Shown: positions 21,145-31,994 of the stretch, piece by piece | Layout of the letters: each line of letters opens with the position of its first letter | How positions within the stretch are numbered: the first letter of the stretch is position 1 | From: Hyalella azteca | Taxonomy: Eukaryota; Arthropoda; Malacostraca; Amphipoda; Hyalellidae | Length of the DNA: 64,000 nt | Assembly: GCF_000764305.2 (NCBI RefSeq) | Contig: NW_025934815.1 | Span: forward strand, 202,960 to 266,959 | Reading direction: 5' to 3' | The notes under the pieces: generated by a model | Database searches by the model: none | Seen by the model: the letters and a program-made list of their open reading frames with translations, nothing else | Told to the model about the DNA's origin: nothing | Translations under genes and position numbers: made by a program

Positions 21145-21570
21145 TTAAGTAAACTTTAAAGGCTTTATCTATAAATGTAGCGGTAGCTCTGAAGCGGCAA
21201 AACCTCGTATCGCTACTTAAATATGTAGCGGACGCTACCGCTACCGCTACATTGCCTTAAATGTAGAGCCGCTACCGCTACCGCTACTGAAAATGTAGCG
21301 GCCGCTAGTAGCGCGGCCGCTACATGTAGCGCGCTACTGCCCACCTCTGCTACTACTGTATATACTAATACTGTATATTAATATTGTGAGGTCTCCCACT
21401 CCAAACTATTAGGACACTCCAAACTTTTTTCCATCGCGAGTCTAAAAAAAAAACTTTGGAAGACCCTTGCCAGGGAGAACGGGACCCTAGAAACTTATGC
21501 TCTGGCGGCACTCAAAAATTTTCACTGCGTTTAGTTTGACGTCTCCGGTCGAGGAAAATTAAAAGCCATG

Positions 21571-23145
21571 CCACCCAAATAAAAATTAAGAGTGGTGCAT
21601 CGATAACGGTGGGTGGCTAGAACTGCCGAGAATCGACAATAAAACACCAATAAATCGAGAGGGTGGTGAGTATAGGTGGCAGTCATCGATGAATCATCAA
21701 AGATTTATACGATCTAAATCACCGATGGCGCATTACAGACAAATCTTTTGTAAGCTACTAATAACCGTTTACCCAAACTACACAGTGCACGAAGGTATTT
21801 GCCACTGTAATTTATCGAACGTATAAAGGTGTTATTGAGGGTTATTCGAGTTCAAGTCGCAACCATGACTTCGTTCTGTGTGCTTGGCTTCTAAGATTAA
21901 ATTCTGTGCAGAAAAGTAAGGAAAAATTTATGTTTAATTCGGTAGGTACGAGTAAAACTGACAGACAGAAGCAAGGTGTTCACAAATTTTTCAAGCTAAA
22001 GTGAAGCCACTGGACCTTTATCAGACTGCTCCTTATATAAATATAAATTGTCCGAGGAACAACGGAAAATTTTCTCGCAAAAAAATACAGTCTTTCAGAA
22101 GACAACGGCGAATCTGATTTTTTATGTTTACATGAGATATTGAGTAAATTTATTGCAAATTTCGCGTATGCGCTAACTGGCTGCGTTGGAACTATTGCGA
22201 TAAATTCAGACTAATTATTGAATTATTAGGGATAAATTGTATGGAACGATTAAGTGTCTTATATAACATTTACAGTATTCTTAATTTGCCCTATTTATCT
22301 AAACTCTGAACCACGTTGACAAAGTTGGCAGAGGCTAGGCATCTCTAAAGTGCAGCGGCTCTGTCGAGTAAGAACACGTTCATGCACATGAGTTGGGCTG
22401 ACGCGCGTCAGCGTTGAGCTTCCTACTAATCTTTACAAAGTCCTGCTTGAAATATGTGCATTCCGGGTAATTTACTTGTCAAAAAAGTATCCTTTCTTCG
22501 CAGAGGGATACAAATAAATATTCGGTTTTCTATCGCTGACTTCGAGAGTGAAATTAAATTATTTAGGGGAAATTTACTTAAACAGTCATATGATTATTTC
22601 GATTTTAAATCTAAATTTATACCGAAGTGGTCCCGGTATTTTTCCTACGCAAATGATTAAAGGTTAGGCTAGAGAAAAATAGTGACTCGGAGTGGTGCAG
22701 GTAATTCACGCCTGACATTTAAAATCATCGAGTGATATCAATTCCTTATTTCACGCAAGAATATTCCTGGTGAAAATATTTCGAATCACACCGCTGTCAA
22801 AATTGAGGTAGCGTTCACATTATTGAATTTTGATACTTATTAAGCATTTTTCCGTATCCTTTACAATGATCAGAACCATTGTTCGTTATGGATAAAAAAT
22901 TGTTATCGACTTCATTTAGAGGTGGCCATCGGTGGCTCATCAATGCGCCACCAGTGCCAATGGGTAGCTATTGGTGGAGGAATGGCTATACGGGTAGGGT
23001 GGGCATCGGCAGGTTATAGGTGCGGGATAGGTGGTGCACGCCACCCTTAATTCACTGTATATTTCATAGTTGCTCCTCTTATGGTGTCCGTCAATAGCCA
23101 TCATAAAAACATAGGTGCTCCACTCTTAATTTTTATTTTGGTAGG
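21571..23145. mobile_element. 1.6-kb element with 19-bp-core inverted ends
   Basis: AAATAAAAATTAAGAGTGG near 21577 has an exact inverted copy near 23121-23139. The match extends imperfectly on both sides (CCACCC/CCTACC outside, GCATC/GCACC inside). Both subterminal zones are rich in GGTGGC/GCCACC motifs (21600-21690 and 22920-23050), unlike the AT-rich middle. No transposase frame was recognised and no unambiguous target duplication could be fixed, so the superfamily is not assigned. Confidence 0.65.
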
Positions 23146-24660
23146 CTCTTGAGTCGGGGCCACCATGCGCGTCCCCTCTACGTTGCCTGAATTATTGGAA
23201 ACTTACGAGAAATTTATCGATGAAATTCCCGATGAAAGAGGCTGATGTTAATACAAAAAAGATAACCTCCTTCCTGACAGGTAAGACAACACGGGAGTTT
23301 TGGAGCTAGCAAAACTCGTTGACTAATTTGTCGCAGGGCAGCACACAATGAAAGTTTTTTTACCCGTAAGTGAGGCATGGGCAAGTTGGAAGTTGTAAGT
23401 TAACAATAGTACTTTTTACCAAGGACTGCCTTTATCAAAAAATTTTAAAAGCAGTGAGGGCTACTTAAAACGGTGAAAATCTTTTGAATGATATCCAATG
23501 AATGTTCATTCAATTCAATGATCAATTATTGAGTGACTCGCTATATCAACTTTCGTTTCATCAAAATTCGCTGAGTGCAGATGAAAAAATTCTTGAATGC
23601 CAGAAATACGCATAAGCTCGATAAATTTATGATCCGATTGTATAAGATGACTTAACATTAAGTCTGTCTCGATAAATCGGTTCTTGCCCCCTTGAAAACG
23701 GAAGACAGAAAATTTAATGATTATACACTAGTCGTCGATAAATTTCATGCCAAGTATTCTGCACTAAACTATGATCCTAAATGAACAGCTTGTTAGCAAT
23801 TAATCGATTCTGTGTAAGAAATCTCTCAGGTATGATTTCTCATTATTCACAAAATTTCATCATACTTTTTTTAACTAACGTTTGTGCAAGGGTTAACCCT
23901 AAATAAGTTTAAATAAATCACTAATTCAACGAATTGAAGGCAAAGCACATTTATTAATACTTTATTTACACAATATTCATTACATTTAATTAGCCTAATT
24001 AATAACGCTGATGTCTGCATTTTATATATTGATTTAAAAATATTTTGAGGAAGCAGCCAGGAGTTCAATTATTAAAAATTATTAATCCACCGTTGCTACA
24101 ATCTACTCAACTTTAATCCATACATTAGTAAATATAAAGCTTCTCTGCCTCGTCGCACCAGTTCAACCAAAGTTCCCGGCCTTCCGTTCGTTTTGGGCGG
24201 TATTTCAAACGAGAAAATTTTTCAGCCTTTTTCCCAGAATATAAATCACTTTCAGGCGGGCTTGCAATAAACTTTCTTGCGTTGGTATTTTGGCGTGAAT
24301 TTTAATATTCCCGGCCATTTGTCACGACATGCGGCGGAGATTCGTTTTTTTAGTCCCTTTTTAATACGAAATATTAGTAAATACAGAAAATTTCGAGGAA
24401 TGCGAAGTACGCTCATTTCACAAGGTGTTCAATAGATTTAAATTCATCTTACATCACAGAAATCTATATCTCTTACTTCTCTCACGTCTCCCTATAGCAC
24501 AGCAAAAAATTGGTAAATTAAATTGAAGCAAACTTTCATTAGGTTCTTACAGCTTTGAATATTTTATAATTTTCTTATTCGACGTTTTTGATTGCTTCTG
24601 GAATTTTAGTTTTGATTCTCGCTGTTTTCGTGATAGTTCTGTAGACTCAAGTAATTGCTG
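23146..24660. other. Unassigned sequence
   Basis: A short plus-strand frame near 23165-23250 (RVPSTLPELLETYEKFIDEI) looks coding-like but is unrecognised. A moderately GC-rich patch lies at 24150-24340. No gene can be supported. Confidence 0.35.
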
Positions 24661-25323
24661 GGGATTGATACAAGAAATAATCAATGTAATTCTCAAATAA
24701 ATAGCTGATTGGAAAGAAGCTCAAGCGACGCCATTGTTCAAAAAAGGTGACAAAAGTTGCCCCGGTAACTATCGCCCTGTCAGTCTGCCAAGTGTTGCTT
24801 GTAACTTGTAAGGTAATGGAATCTGTTGTGAGGGATAGGATTTATCATCACTTGACTGTTAATCATCTCCTATCAAACTGTTAACATGGCTTTATTGCCG
24901 GTAGATCCCGCATCACTATTATAAACTCTTGTCTACGTTGAACAATTGGACTCGCCTGCTGGACGACAGGGAGCCAGTGGATGCAGTGAACCTCGATTTT
25001 GCTAAAGCATATGACAGTGTACCCAATGAGCGGCTGTTGCGTAACGAGAAGTCTTTATGAATAGAGAGAAAAGTGCTCAGTATTAACGGAACCATATCAG
25101 ACTGGGCATCAGTGCGCAGTGGCGTGCCACAAGGAAGCGTTCTAGGACCTGTTTTGTTCGTTGCTATTATGAACGATCTGCCAGAAGTAGCATCAAGCGT
25201 GTGCTCCTTGTATGCCGATGACACAAAAGTTTATAATACAGTTAAAGAGGAGTCAAATACTTGAAGTGCAATTGCAAGATGATTTTGATAGTTTAATTAA
25301 CTGGGCTGATACGTGGCAGCTGC
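24661..25323 (+). pseudogene. LINE reverse transcriptase fragment (CR1/Jockey-like)
   Basis: Across three frames the plus strand gives the standard order of non-LTR reverse transcriptase motifs: IADWKEAQATPLFKKG and NYRPVSLPSVACNL, then RIYHHLTVNHLLSN, HGFIAGRS, and VDAVNLDFAKAYDSVPNERL (motif A with the catalytic Asp). WASVRSGVPQGSVLGPVLF comes next, then LYADDTKVY (the YADD box), and finally a segment ending INWADTWQL. Stops occur after VACN-L, in the QHGF position and after the motif A region, and there are at least two frameshifts. The VPHERLL-like and SGVPQGSVLGP signatures fit the CR1/Jockey group. The 3-prime continuation is displaced to 25890-26265 by about 560 bp of unrelated sequence. 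Confidence 0.88.
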
Positions 25324-25324
25324 A

Positions 25325-25411
25325 TTACTATGCTATACTATGCTATACTATACTATACTATACTATACTATACTATACTATATACTATACTATATACTTA
25401 CTATACTATAG
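25325..25411. repeat. CTATA microsatellite
   Basis: Repeats of CTATA/CTATG with a few interruptions mark the point where the LINE reading frame is lost. It may have expanded at the edge of the inserted segment. Confidence 0.9.
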
Positions 25412-25840
25412 GATTACTATAGAACTCTTGAAAATTAGCGTTTAGTATTTTGATTCACCTTTGACGTGACCTCGCATAGATGCGCTTTGTATTTCATCAT
25501 TGTATGGGAATCCCACCACAGAGGTGCGTGTAGGTATTGTGTCTAGTTATTCGTGCGATAGTCCTGTATACATATATTAGTTTATATAGGTGACTATGAA
25601 TATCATTACTTGTATTAATCTGTTACTTATTTTGCCAAGTTTGCATTACACTCTGATTTGTTAGTGTCCATAATTTGTTTATTCATGAATTTTCAGAAAA
25701 GCTCCGAAACGTGAGGCCGGAGTTAAGAGAAGTGCCAAGGAAATACAGGGTTTATTCATTTGTATTCTCTGATCCGTCATTTGTTTATCATTAGTCATTT
25801 ATTATAAGTTTGGGGAAACCAAGAGTTTGTTTATTTATCG

Positions 25841-25872
25841 AATAGTCCCTAACAGCGCTGTTAGGGACTATT
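25841..25872. repeat. Perfect 32-bp palindrome
   Basis: AATAGTCCCTAACAGC is followed directly by its exact complement, with no loop. The half GGGACTATTGTGTG is repeated at 25880-25893. It lies near the right edge of the segment that separates the two LINE parts, where it could be the end of an inserted element. Confidence 0.9.
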
Positions 25873-25889
25873 GTGTGTTGGGACTATTG

Positions 25890-26265
25890 TGTGTAGTGTT
25901 GAGAACTTCACCTATGGACGAACAATGAACAGCAAGATTACAGTATGAAAATACATGGATGCAACCAGAGAGTAATGATTGAGAGGTTTAGTGTGGAAAA
26001 AGATTAGGATTTTATATCGACAAGAAGCTGAAATGTTCTTGGCATATTTAAGCGCAAGGTAATAAATTTAATAAACTTTTTACCCTGATCAGACGCTCGT
26101 AAGAGTTTCTAGATGCAGGAACGAATGAACTTTTATGAACTTTAAGTCTCTTTGCTAGCTTGGGCTGTCGCAAAACACTGTTCAACGTGAATACCAGCGA
26201 GCAAGTCGCTTTTTCCTAGCGCATTGAAACGTGATCAATCCAGAAACGTGAATTGATAGTTCCGA
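25890..26265 (+). pseudogene. LINE reverse transcriptase C-terminal part
   Basis: Frames on the plus strand read ERFSVEKD and GFYIDKKLKCSWHI, then NKFNKLFTLIRRS and EFLDAGTNELL. In a further frame they read TVQREYQRASRFFLAH. These correspond to the post-YADD region of CR1-type elements, where 'EKDLG' introduces the thumb. The reading is broken by several stops. It continues the 24661-25323 fragment in the same orientation. Confidence 0.75.
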
Positions 26266-26289
26266 GATGGTCTCCTCCTCCATGGTAAA

Positions 26290-26870
26290 TAGTAGGGCAA
26301 CAACGTTGGCTCATGCTGGTGCTGAATTGAAGGGCAGTCTCTTATAGTCTTAATTAAGGAAGGCTTACGCTACATGCCACGACCCCGACTCGCTCCGCTG
26401 TCTCCCAGTTTTTCTCGGGGAAATAAGAATCCCCAAATGAGCACTACTTGTTTTACCTGAAAACGGGAATTTTCATCAGATTGCTCAGCCGTTCCGTGTT
26501 TTCTGGCGGGCTACTTGAACTTCTGTATATCAACCCAAACAGCAACTTGTCACCACTTCCCTTCTGACTAGTTGAAATTCCCTTCTTAAAGTTGCCTACT
26601 ATTGTGTCACACTCAGTCACAGACCGACGTTTTCATGTTGGACTTCACGTAGAGAGCAATCCTACTGCCGTTGCTGCTAAGGTTGTAGAAGAGTTCATAC
26701 CTCCTACATAAGCTCATTATCCTGATTGTGTATCTACTACTTTTTAGTTTGACCTCTGTGATGACGATGATGTCAGGGTTATGTACATATATATCCATCC
26801 ACACAGGCCCTGGGATCGCTCGTCTTGTTTATCAGTTGATCAGCATTGGTGCAAAATCATTTAAAATTCC
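26290..26870 (-). pseudogene. LINE endonuclease (EEP/APE) domain, opposite strand
   Basis: On the minus strand, in several frames: CTNADQLINK, NPDIIVITEVKLK, RYELFYNLSSNGSRIALYVK, then GLIYRSSSSPPENTERLSNL, KQVVLIWGFLFPREKLGD and a tail IRDCPSIQHQHEPT. This is the order of an apurinic-type endonuclease from a CR1-like LINE. The catalytic Glu of ITEV is present. The GDFN motif appears as WGFLF, so its Asp and Asn are lost. Its C-terminal end stops within about 25-50 bases of the C-terminal end of the plus-strand reverse transcriptase, so the two halves point towards each other. Confidence 0.82.
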
Positions 26871-26925
26871 TTGGTGGCTTGCTAATAACGTGTGCCGACC
26901 TCATTTCTGCAGGAACATTTTCCTG

Positions 26926-28122
26926 TCAGTCGACTTTATTCATCAAATTAGTTCTAAAATTCCCGTTAAGATTTATTACATTGTCCTCCTTCTCGTTCAG
27001 CCGATTTGGTTCTCTTCGGTCCTCTCCTAGCTCTTCCTCGTACTTGCCGACGTCGACCACACATCCTCTCCTCCTAGTCCTGTTCGCCCTGCAGTCCTCT
27101 GAATCCGGTGATGCTTGTCTTTTAGTCAATAATACTTGTTAAGTTTGACTTCATCTTTCCTTTCACTGGGCGTGAGATCTTTTCTCGCGGTGATCATCAG
27201 CATCACCCTCTATATTATTCCTTCTCCATAGACTGCTCTTCGTGCTTTGTGGTATGATTCCAACATCTCATCTCGAGCTTCTTCGCTACTGAAAATAAGG
27301 CGCAATGGCCTCTTCTGTGTTGACCTTCTTTGCTCTAATGGTTTGCATTACAATTTATCTATGCCAATAACACTCGTACTTACAACTCATCCTCCTCCCT
27401 TCGTTCAGCTTTGGATTTAGCTCCATTCACTCTGAGGCCAAAGACAAGAACATTTGCTTTTCTTACAACACAGTCAACTGATTAGGAGCACGATCGACAT
27501 CTGACTTACCCTCCCCAACCTGTACAACATGGCCGAACAAGGGTCTATTCTTCTCTTTTTCTTTCACTTCATCCATCTGCAACTGAAGGTCACTCAGTCC
27601 TGTGTTCAGAGTGTCTTTCATCCCCTCACTTCTTTCGCCCATCCTTATCAACTGTTCCTACATGAATTTGAAATTTTTAGTCAAAATCAGTGAAAATGGG
27701 TGCAAATTCATCCCATATCTGACCTCTGAAATCCTCAAACAGGGAGCAACTTTTGTCTTCTATCAAATAGTCTGTCCTCACAGCAGTCAGTGAATGTGCT
27801 TCACAATGAATGCAAAACCCATGTAGTTTTACAAAACCCATGCAGATCCTGCACAAGTTGCATTCTCCCTCAGTAACATCTGGCCAGGCCAAACAGGCCG
27901 GTTTGCCGCATCTCTCACGTAGCAGAAATTTATCATCATCGACGCTGAACGAAGTGTCGAAGAAACGACAAACCCTCCTCACATCATCTTCAGAGGAATA
28001 GTTCTGATCTCTTTTGTACACACTTTCACTGTCTTTTTACGCCGTGGTTGCACTGGAGCTTTCTCGTTTTGGTCTTCCGTCATTTTGACCTTCATTGGTT
28101 GAGCTTTCTTCTCGTATTGAAT
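26926..28122 (-). pseudogene. LINE ORF1-like region with Cys/His cluster and coiled coil
   Basis: Minus-strand frames, broken by stops, encode a basic start (QPRRKKTVKV), then a Cys/His-rich segment (CGKPACLAW, GECNLCRICMGFVKLHGFCI, HCEAH) of a zinc-finger or PHD-like type, and a Glu/Lys-rich probable coiled coil (EQLIRMGERSEGMKDT, LQLQMDEVKEKEK). A charged linker follows (YEEELGEDRREPNRLNEKED) and leads into the endonuclease at 26870. The order finger, coiled coil, endonuclease fits ORF1/ORF2 of a CR1-type element. The intermediate stretch 27130-27460 is poorly readable. Inactive. Confidence 0.7.
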
Positions 28123-31100
28123 TGATTTATTTTCATGCACCCATTCTCTTTATTTCCAACCAAATTTTCAACGAAGATATTTTCCCAGAGCCTGCACGAA
28201 GCAATCAAAGACTCCATAGGGAACGAGACTACGTAAGCGACAGCACACGTTCTTGTTCTCAAACAGTAGAATGACGTCCTTAAATTTTAAAATACTTTCT
28301 AAATTTGCATCAGATGTGCGTTTAATTCACTTTTTTGCCATTTTTGAAACTCACACAAATGTGACGTCACCTTGATTTGGCGAGTTGTAGTAATTTGGTC
28401 TTGTTTCTGTATTTTAATGTTGGTATATTATTGAAGATCCGAACACTCATGATTATTGATTCTTGAAGGTTCAAATTTCCGTATTAATTCATGATATATA
28501 TTATTAGCTGAATGTAAAGGAATTACGATGGGATTTAGAGTTCAATAACATTGAATAATTTTTGTTACGTTTGCTAGTCATATTACTTCAAAGTCCCAGC
28601 TAAGCAGGAAGAGGGGCAGAGACGAGACTAAAGGTTTGGTGAACTGTATTTGGTGGAGTCTGGTATACAACTGAAGGATGAAGGCTTGCTGGCCTTACAT
28701 GACCTACTATTGACACTATAGTAGTTCTACTTGAATTTGATCCTAATACGTAAATACGTAACAATTCCTATGATTTTAACAAGAACTAATAAATTGATAG
28801 TTGAAACAATTTCATAACAAATTATGCCATGTCTATCGAAGCCTAAATACCCGTATTATATGCAGCATACGCCTGGTATAATTTTCGATGCAGACCCTTT
28901 GATCAGTTGTAAATAATGATGTACTAGAGAGACTGAGTGATTTTGAGATGGAGTGAAGTTAGCATGAATTTAGTTACGGACTCATTTCTCAGTTGTAAAT
29001 AGTGCCGGACTAGAAGAACTGAGGTTCTTGGATTGATAGCATTTGAGAAACTTAAGCCTTCCTGTGCTGTTTGTTTATGCTCAATTTTCGCCGCTTGTAA
29101 ATTTTATGTAACAATCAATACTGATTATAAAATTATGAAGTAAGGAAGCATATTTATTGCATTTTTTCAATGTAATTATTTGGAAATTTCTAATAAATTC
29201 ATTGTTCCCAAATTTAACGCCAAATTCGTTGTTCACGTATACACTACATAATTTGTTACTAAACAAAACAAGTTTTAACATTACCAAAAAAAATAATTTA
29301 AACTAATTTCTGTATGGTTGTTGATTTCGTCGAATAATTTCGAAAACTTTCCAAATGATCTTTTTATAGAGTCATTAACTATTTGATACAAATCTTCACC
29401 AAATTTCAATTTCATGTTAACAAATTTCATTCAATACACATCAGAAATTGCGCTTCATTTTGTCTGTTACGCAGAATTTACAATGGGATGGAAGCGTTGT
29501 AGTGCCGATAAATAAATTAATTGTTATCAACGTGCTAGACTGCAGGATTCGGGAAATATTACAGAATCCCTGAATCCTGAATTGGAATCGGAAATTCATC
29601 GACACACGTCGTGGATTTTCCGAGATGAGCGTCATCGCTTCCTGCCTTGACTGTTAGTTCCATGATGGAATTATTTGCTAGGTTATCGGTGACCGACTAT
29701 ATTCCGTCCTTGATTTGGCCATAATTTTTGTTCAGGACAATAGAAAGGACGAAGTGAGCGCGTCATGGTTGTGATGGAAATTGCTATCAGGAACGGGAAT
29801 GAGATGAGATAATTTGAACATCCGTTACGATCGCCAGACAAGAATCGAGAATCGTCCTCATAATGCGTAGAGTAGTAAGTTTTTGTTCAATTTGCCAATG
29901 AACGAAATTAAAACTTTTTAGCCCAATGTACTTTTTCCAGTCTTTGGCAGTTTCACTCCGAAGTAGCTCGTTCGTCTTCATCCTGTCATCCAGCCGAAAA
30001 AATGCGACAAGTTGTTCTAAAAAAGCTTTGACTCCCACGGTCAAATGATTTTTTTGCAGAGTAGAATTTTTGCAAAGGAACTGTATTGTCTAAAAATGAT
30101 GGCTACAAAACGAATATATGCCTAAATTCTCTCAACAATTCTGGTTGAAGTATCATGGTGCTTATAAAATCGTACTTTTACGATGGATAATTCCTTCAAT
30201 TGAATGCACTGAATATTGTGTGAAAAGATGGATGCGGCTTACATGCGACGATTTGTTTGGAGCCGAACTTTAGACTTAAAATTTTCTACACAAAATATCC
30301 ACTAAATTGGTAAACAAAATTCCAGTCTCGCCAATGAACTCTGTGACACCATCTTGAAGAATTGAATGTTTATTTGGCTTGAGACTTACAGAGAATCAAA
30401 TTCGATGTTTAGTTCCGAAATTATAATTCAAAAGCCAGTAGTTCGATGTTATTATTAAAAACCTAATAGTTTCATAACCCCCATTCAAACCTAAAATGAA
30501 TGAAATGCTCGCAGTTTCAATGTATCAAAGTTGATTCGCGCGTCAAATTAATTAAAAAAATTCTGAAGTGCCAATCATCAAACATTTGATGCGATTGCTC
30601 GACGCTTTCGGGTGTATTATAGCTGCTGTCATTAATGATTCTGGAGCGCCCCCAAATCAGTGTCAACAATCCGCAGGGGAAGATGCGCGATTGACCGGAT
30701 TGATGAAATTTTAATGATTTGGTTGATTGGTCCACTACCTCATGCTAGCAGGCTTTCTTTATGTACCTGAAGGGATAATTTACTAAGGTTAATGAGTCAG
30801 CAACAATTAGCTGAATAAAATTATTATATTAACATTCGCAAAACGCTGTCACATACGGCTCAGGCTGCAATTTATGTTCCTTGAGTAGGAAGCAACAACA
30901 AGCTGCATTGATGTTTTACCTTTACTGAAATCTTTCATGAATCAATGTCGTTGTATCTGAAAAGAGTTAACATTCGCATCGCCATTCCATTTCATGGACA
31001 ATACTCATAAAAAATAATTAGAGATTTACTCATTTCTTCAATACAAACAGCAATAAACAACAGTTGACGCTGAACTGTTGGCATATCGAGCATTTTGAGA

Positions 31101-31600
31101 CACAAAATTCGATTAAAAAATTGATTTGATATCGTCGATACTGTAAAAATTGTTATTCCACATTTTAGTAAAGAAGAAAAAAGCCTCAACATTAGAAGCT
31201 ATAAAAACCATTCATTACTTCTAAAGATGCAAACTTTTTAGCATGAAAAGTTGGGAATAATATACGTAGATACGAACGTGGAATTGCGACAAATACTAAA
31301 ACTTTGACTGTTAGATAATCAAGTGTTAGATAATCATGTAAAAGACTAATGCTTATGAGCCTCATGAGAGTAAATGATAACTATACTTTGAAACTTCATG
31401 TATAATTATTTTAAAATCTGTGGAAAATTTACATTATACAGTATGTGCGGTCTATTACAACAATTTTAATATTACAATATTATACCTGGGTTTGTAAAAC
31501 ACGGTCTCCACGCCACGCAGCCTCCTCCGCAATCCTCAGGACTGCAACGGATTGCGTCTTATGCCAATCCCGACATTGACTGCCGCCATCAATTGCAATC
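28123..31600. other. Long AT-rich stretch, no supported gene
   Basis: Minus-strand frames of 60-85 codons (for example 29787-30044 and 30517-30735) have no recognisable domain or paralogue here. No array or element ends were found. Confidence 0.45.
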
Positions 31601-31601
31601 A

Positions 31602-31797
31602 GCGCAATCCAGAGCAGCGTGCTGAATCTGCCAATCTGAGGGAGCTGAACAGGATCTGCAATACTGAGGGAGCTGAACCGCATCTGCCCAACTAAGAGAC
31701 CTGAACTGAATCTGTGCAGTTGAGGGAGCTGAACTGTGTCTGTCCTGATGAGAGAGTTGAGCTGAATCTGCACACACTGGGCAGAATTTGTTCTACT
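31602..31797. repeat. 28-bp minisatellite
   Basis: Six aligned 28-base units run from 31602 to 31769, with a degenerate seventh after them. The core is TGAGGGAGCTGAAC followed by a variable triplet and ATCTG. The period is not a multiple of three, which produces several overlapping minus-strand frames with Leu/Gln/Ser repeats. Confidence 0.88.
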
Positions 31798-31994
31798 CAA
31801 TCAATCAAACTAAGCTCAGTAGCTTGAATTACTCAGTCAACAGTAGTGTTGAGTTTAATCTTTAGATGCGAGGAAAAATACGTCTGAAAACCTTCAATTT
31901 AGCCAGCTATGTTTACCACGTTGATTCTTGACTCCGACGTTGTATATATGCGTACCATGAAGTGTATTTCTCCAGGACGTAGTGGTACATAATT

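Larger units (their letters stand above)
20016..21349. mobile_element. hAT non-autonomous element, GTAGCG family, copy 2 (long)
   Basis: The ends CAGAGCTGGGCAG and CTGCCCACCTCTG are inverted repeats, flanked by a perfect 8-bp duplication CTACTACT (20008-20015 and 21350-21357). Dense arrays of GTAGCGGTAGCGG and its complement fill the outer 150-180 bases at both ends. The interior holds an imperfect foldback at 20334-20535 and a TTAA-flanked MITE at 20740-21144. No transposase reading frame is visible. Read from its right end on the minus strand, it is collinear with 18234-18557. Confidence 0.93.

Noticed and set aside
25841..25872. Palindrome as a transcription terminator
   Set aside because: There is no gene ending there and bacterial-type termination is not expected in this genome.
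24661..28122. LINE twin-priming inversion as explanation of the opposed halves
   Set aside because: Twin priming puts the inverted 5-prime part before a sense 3-prime part. Here the sense reverse transcriptase precedes the inverted 5-prime part, so the geometry does not fit.
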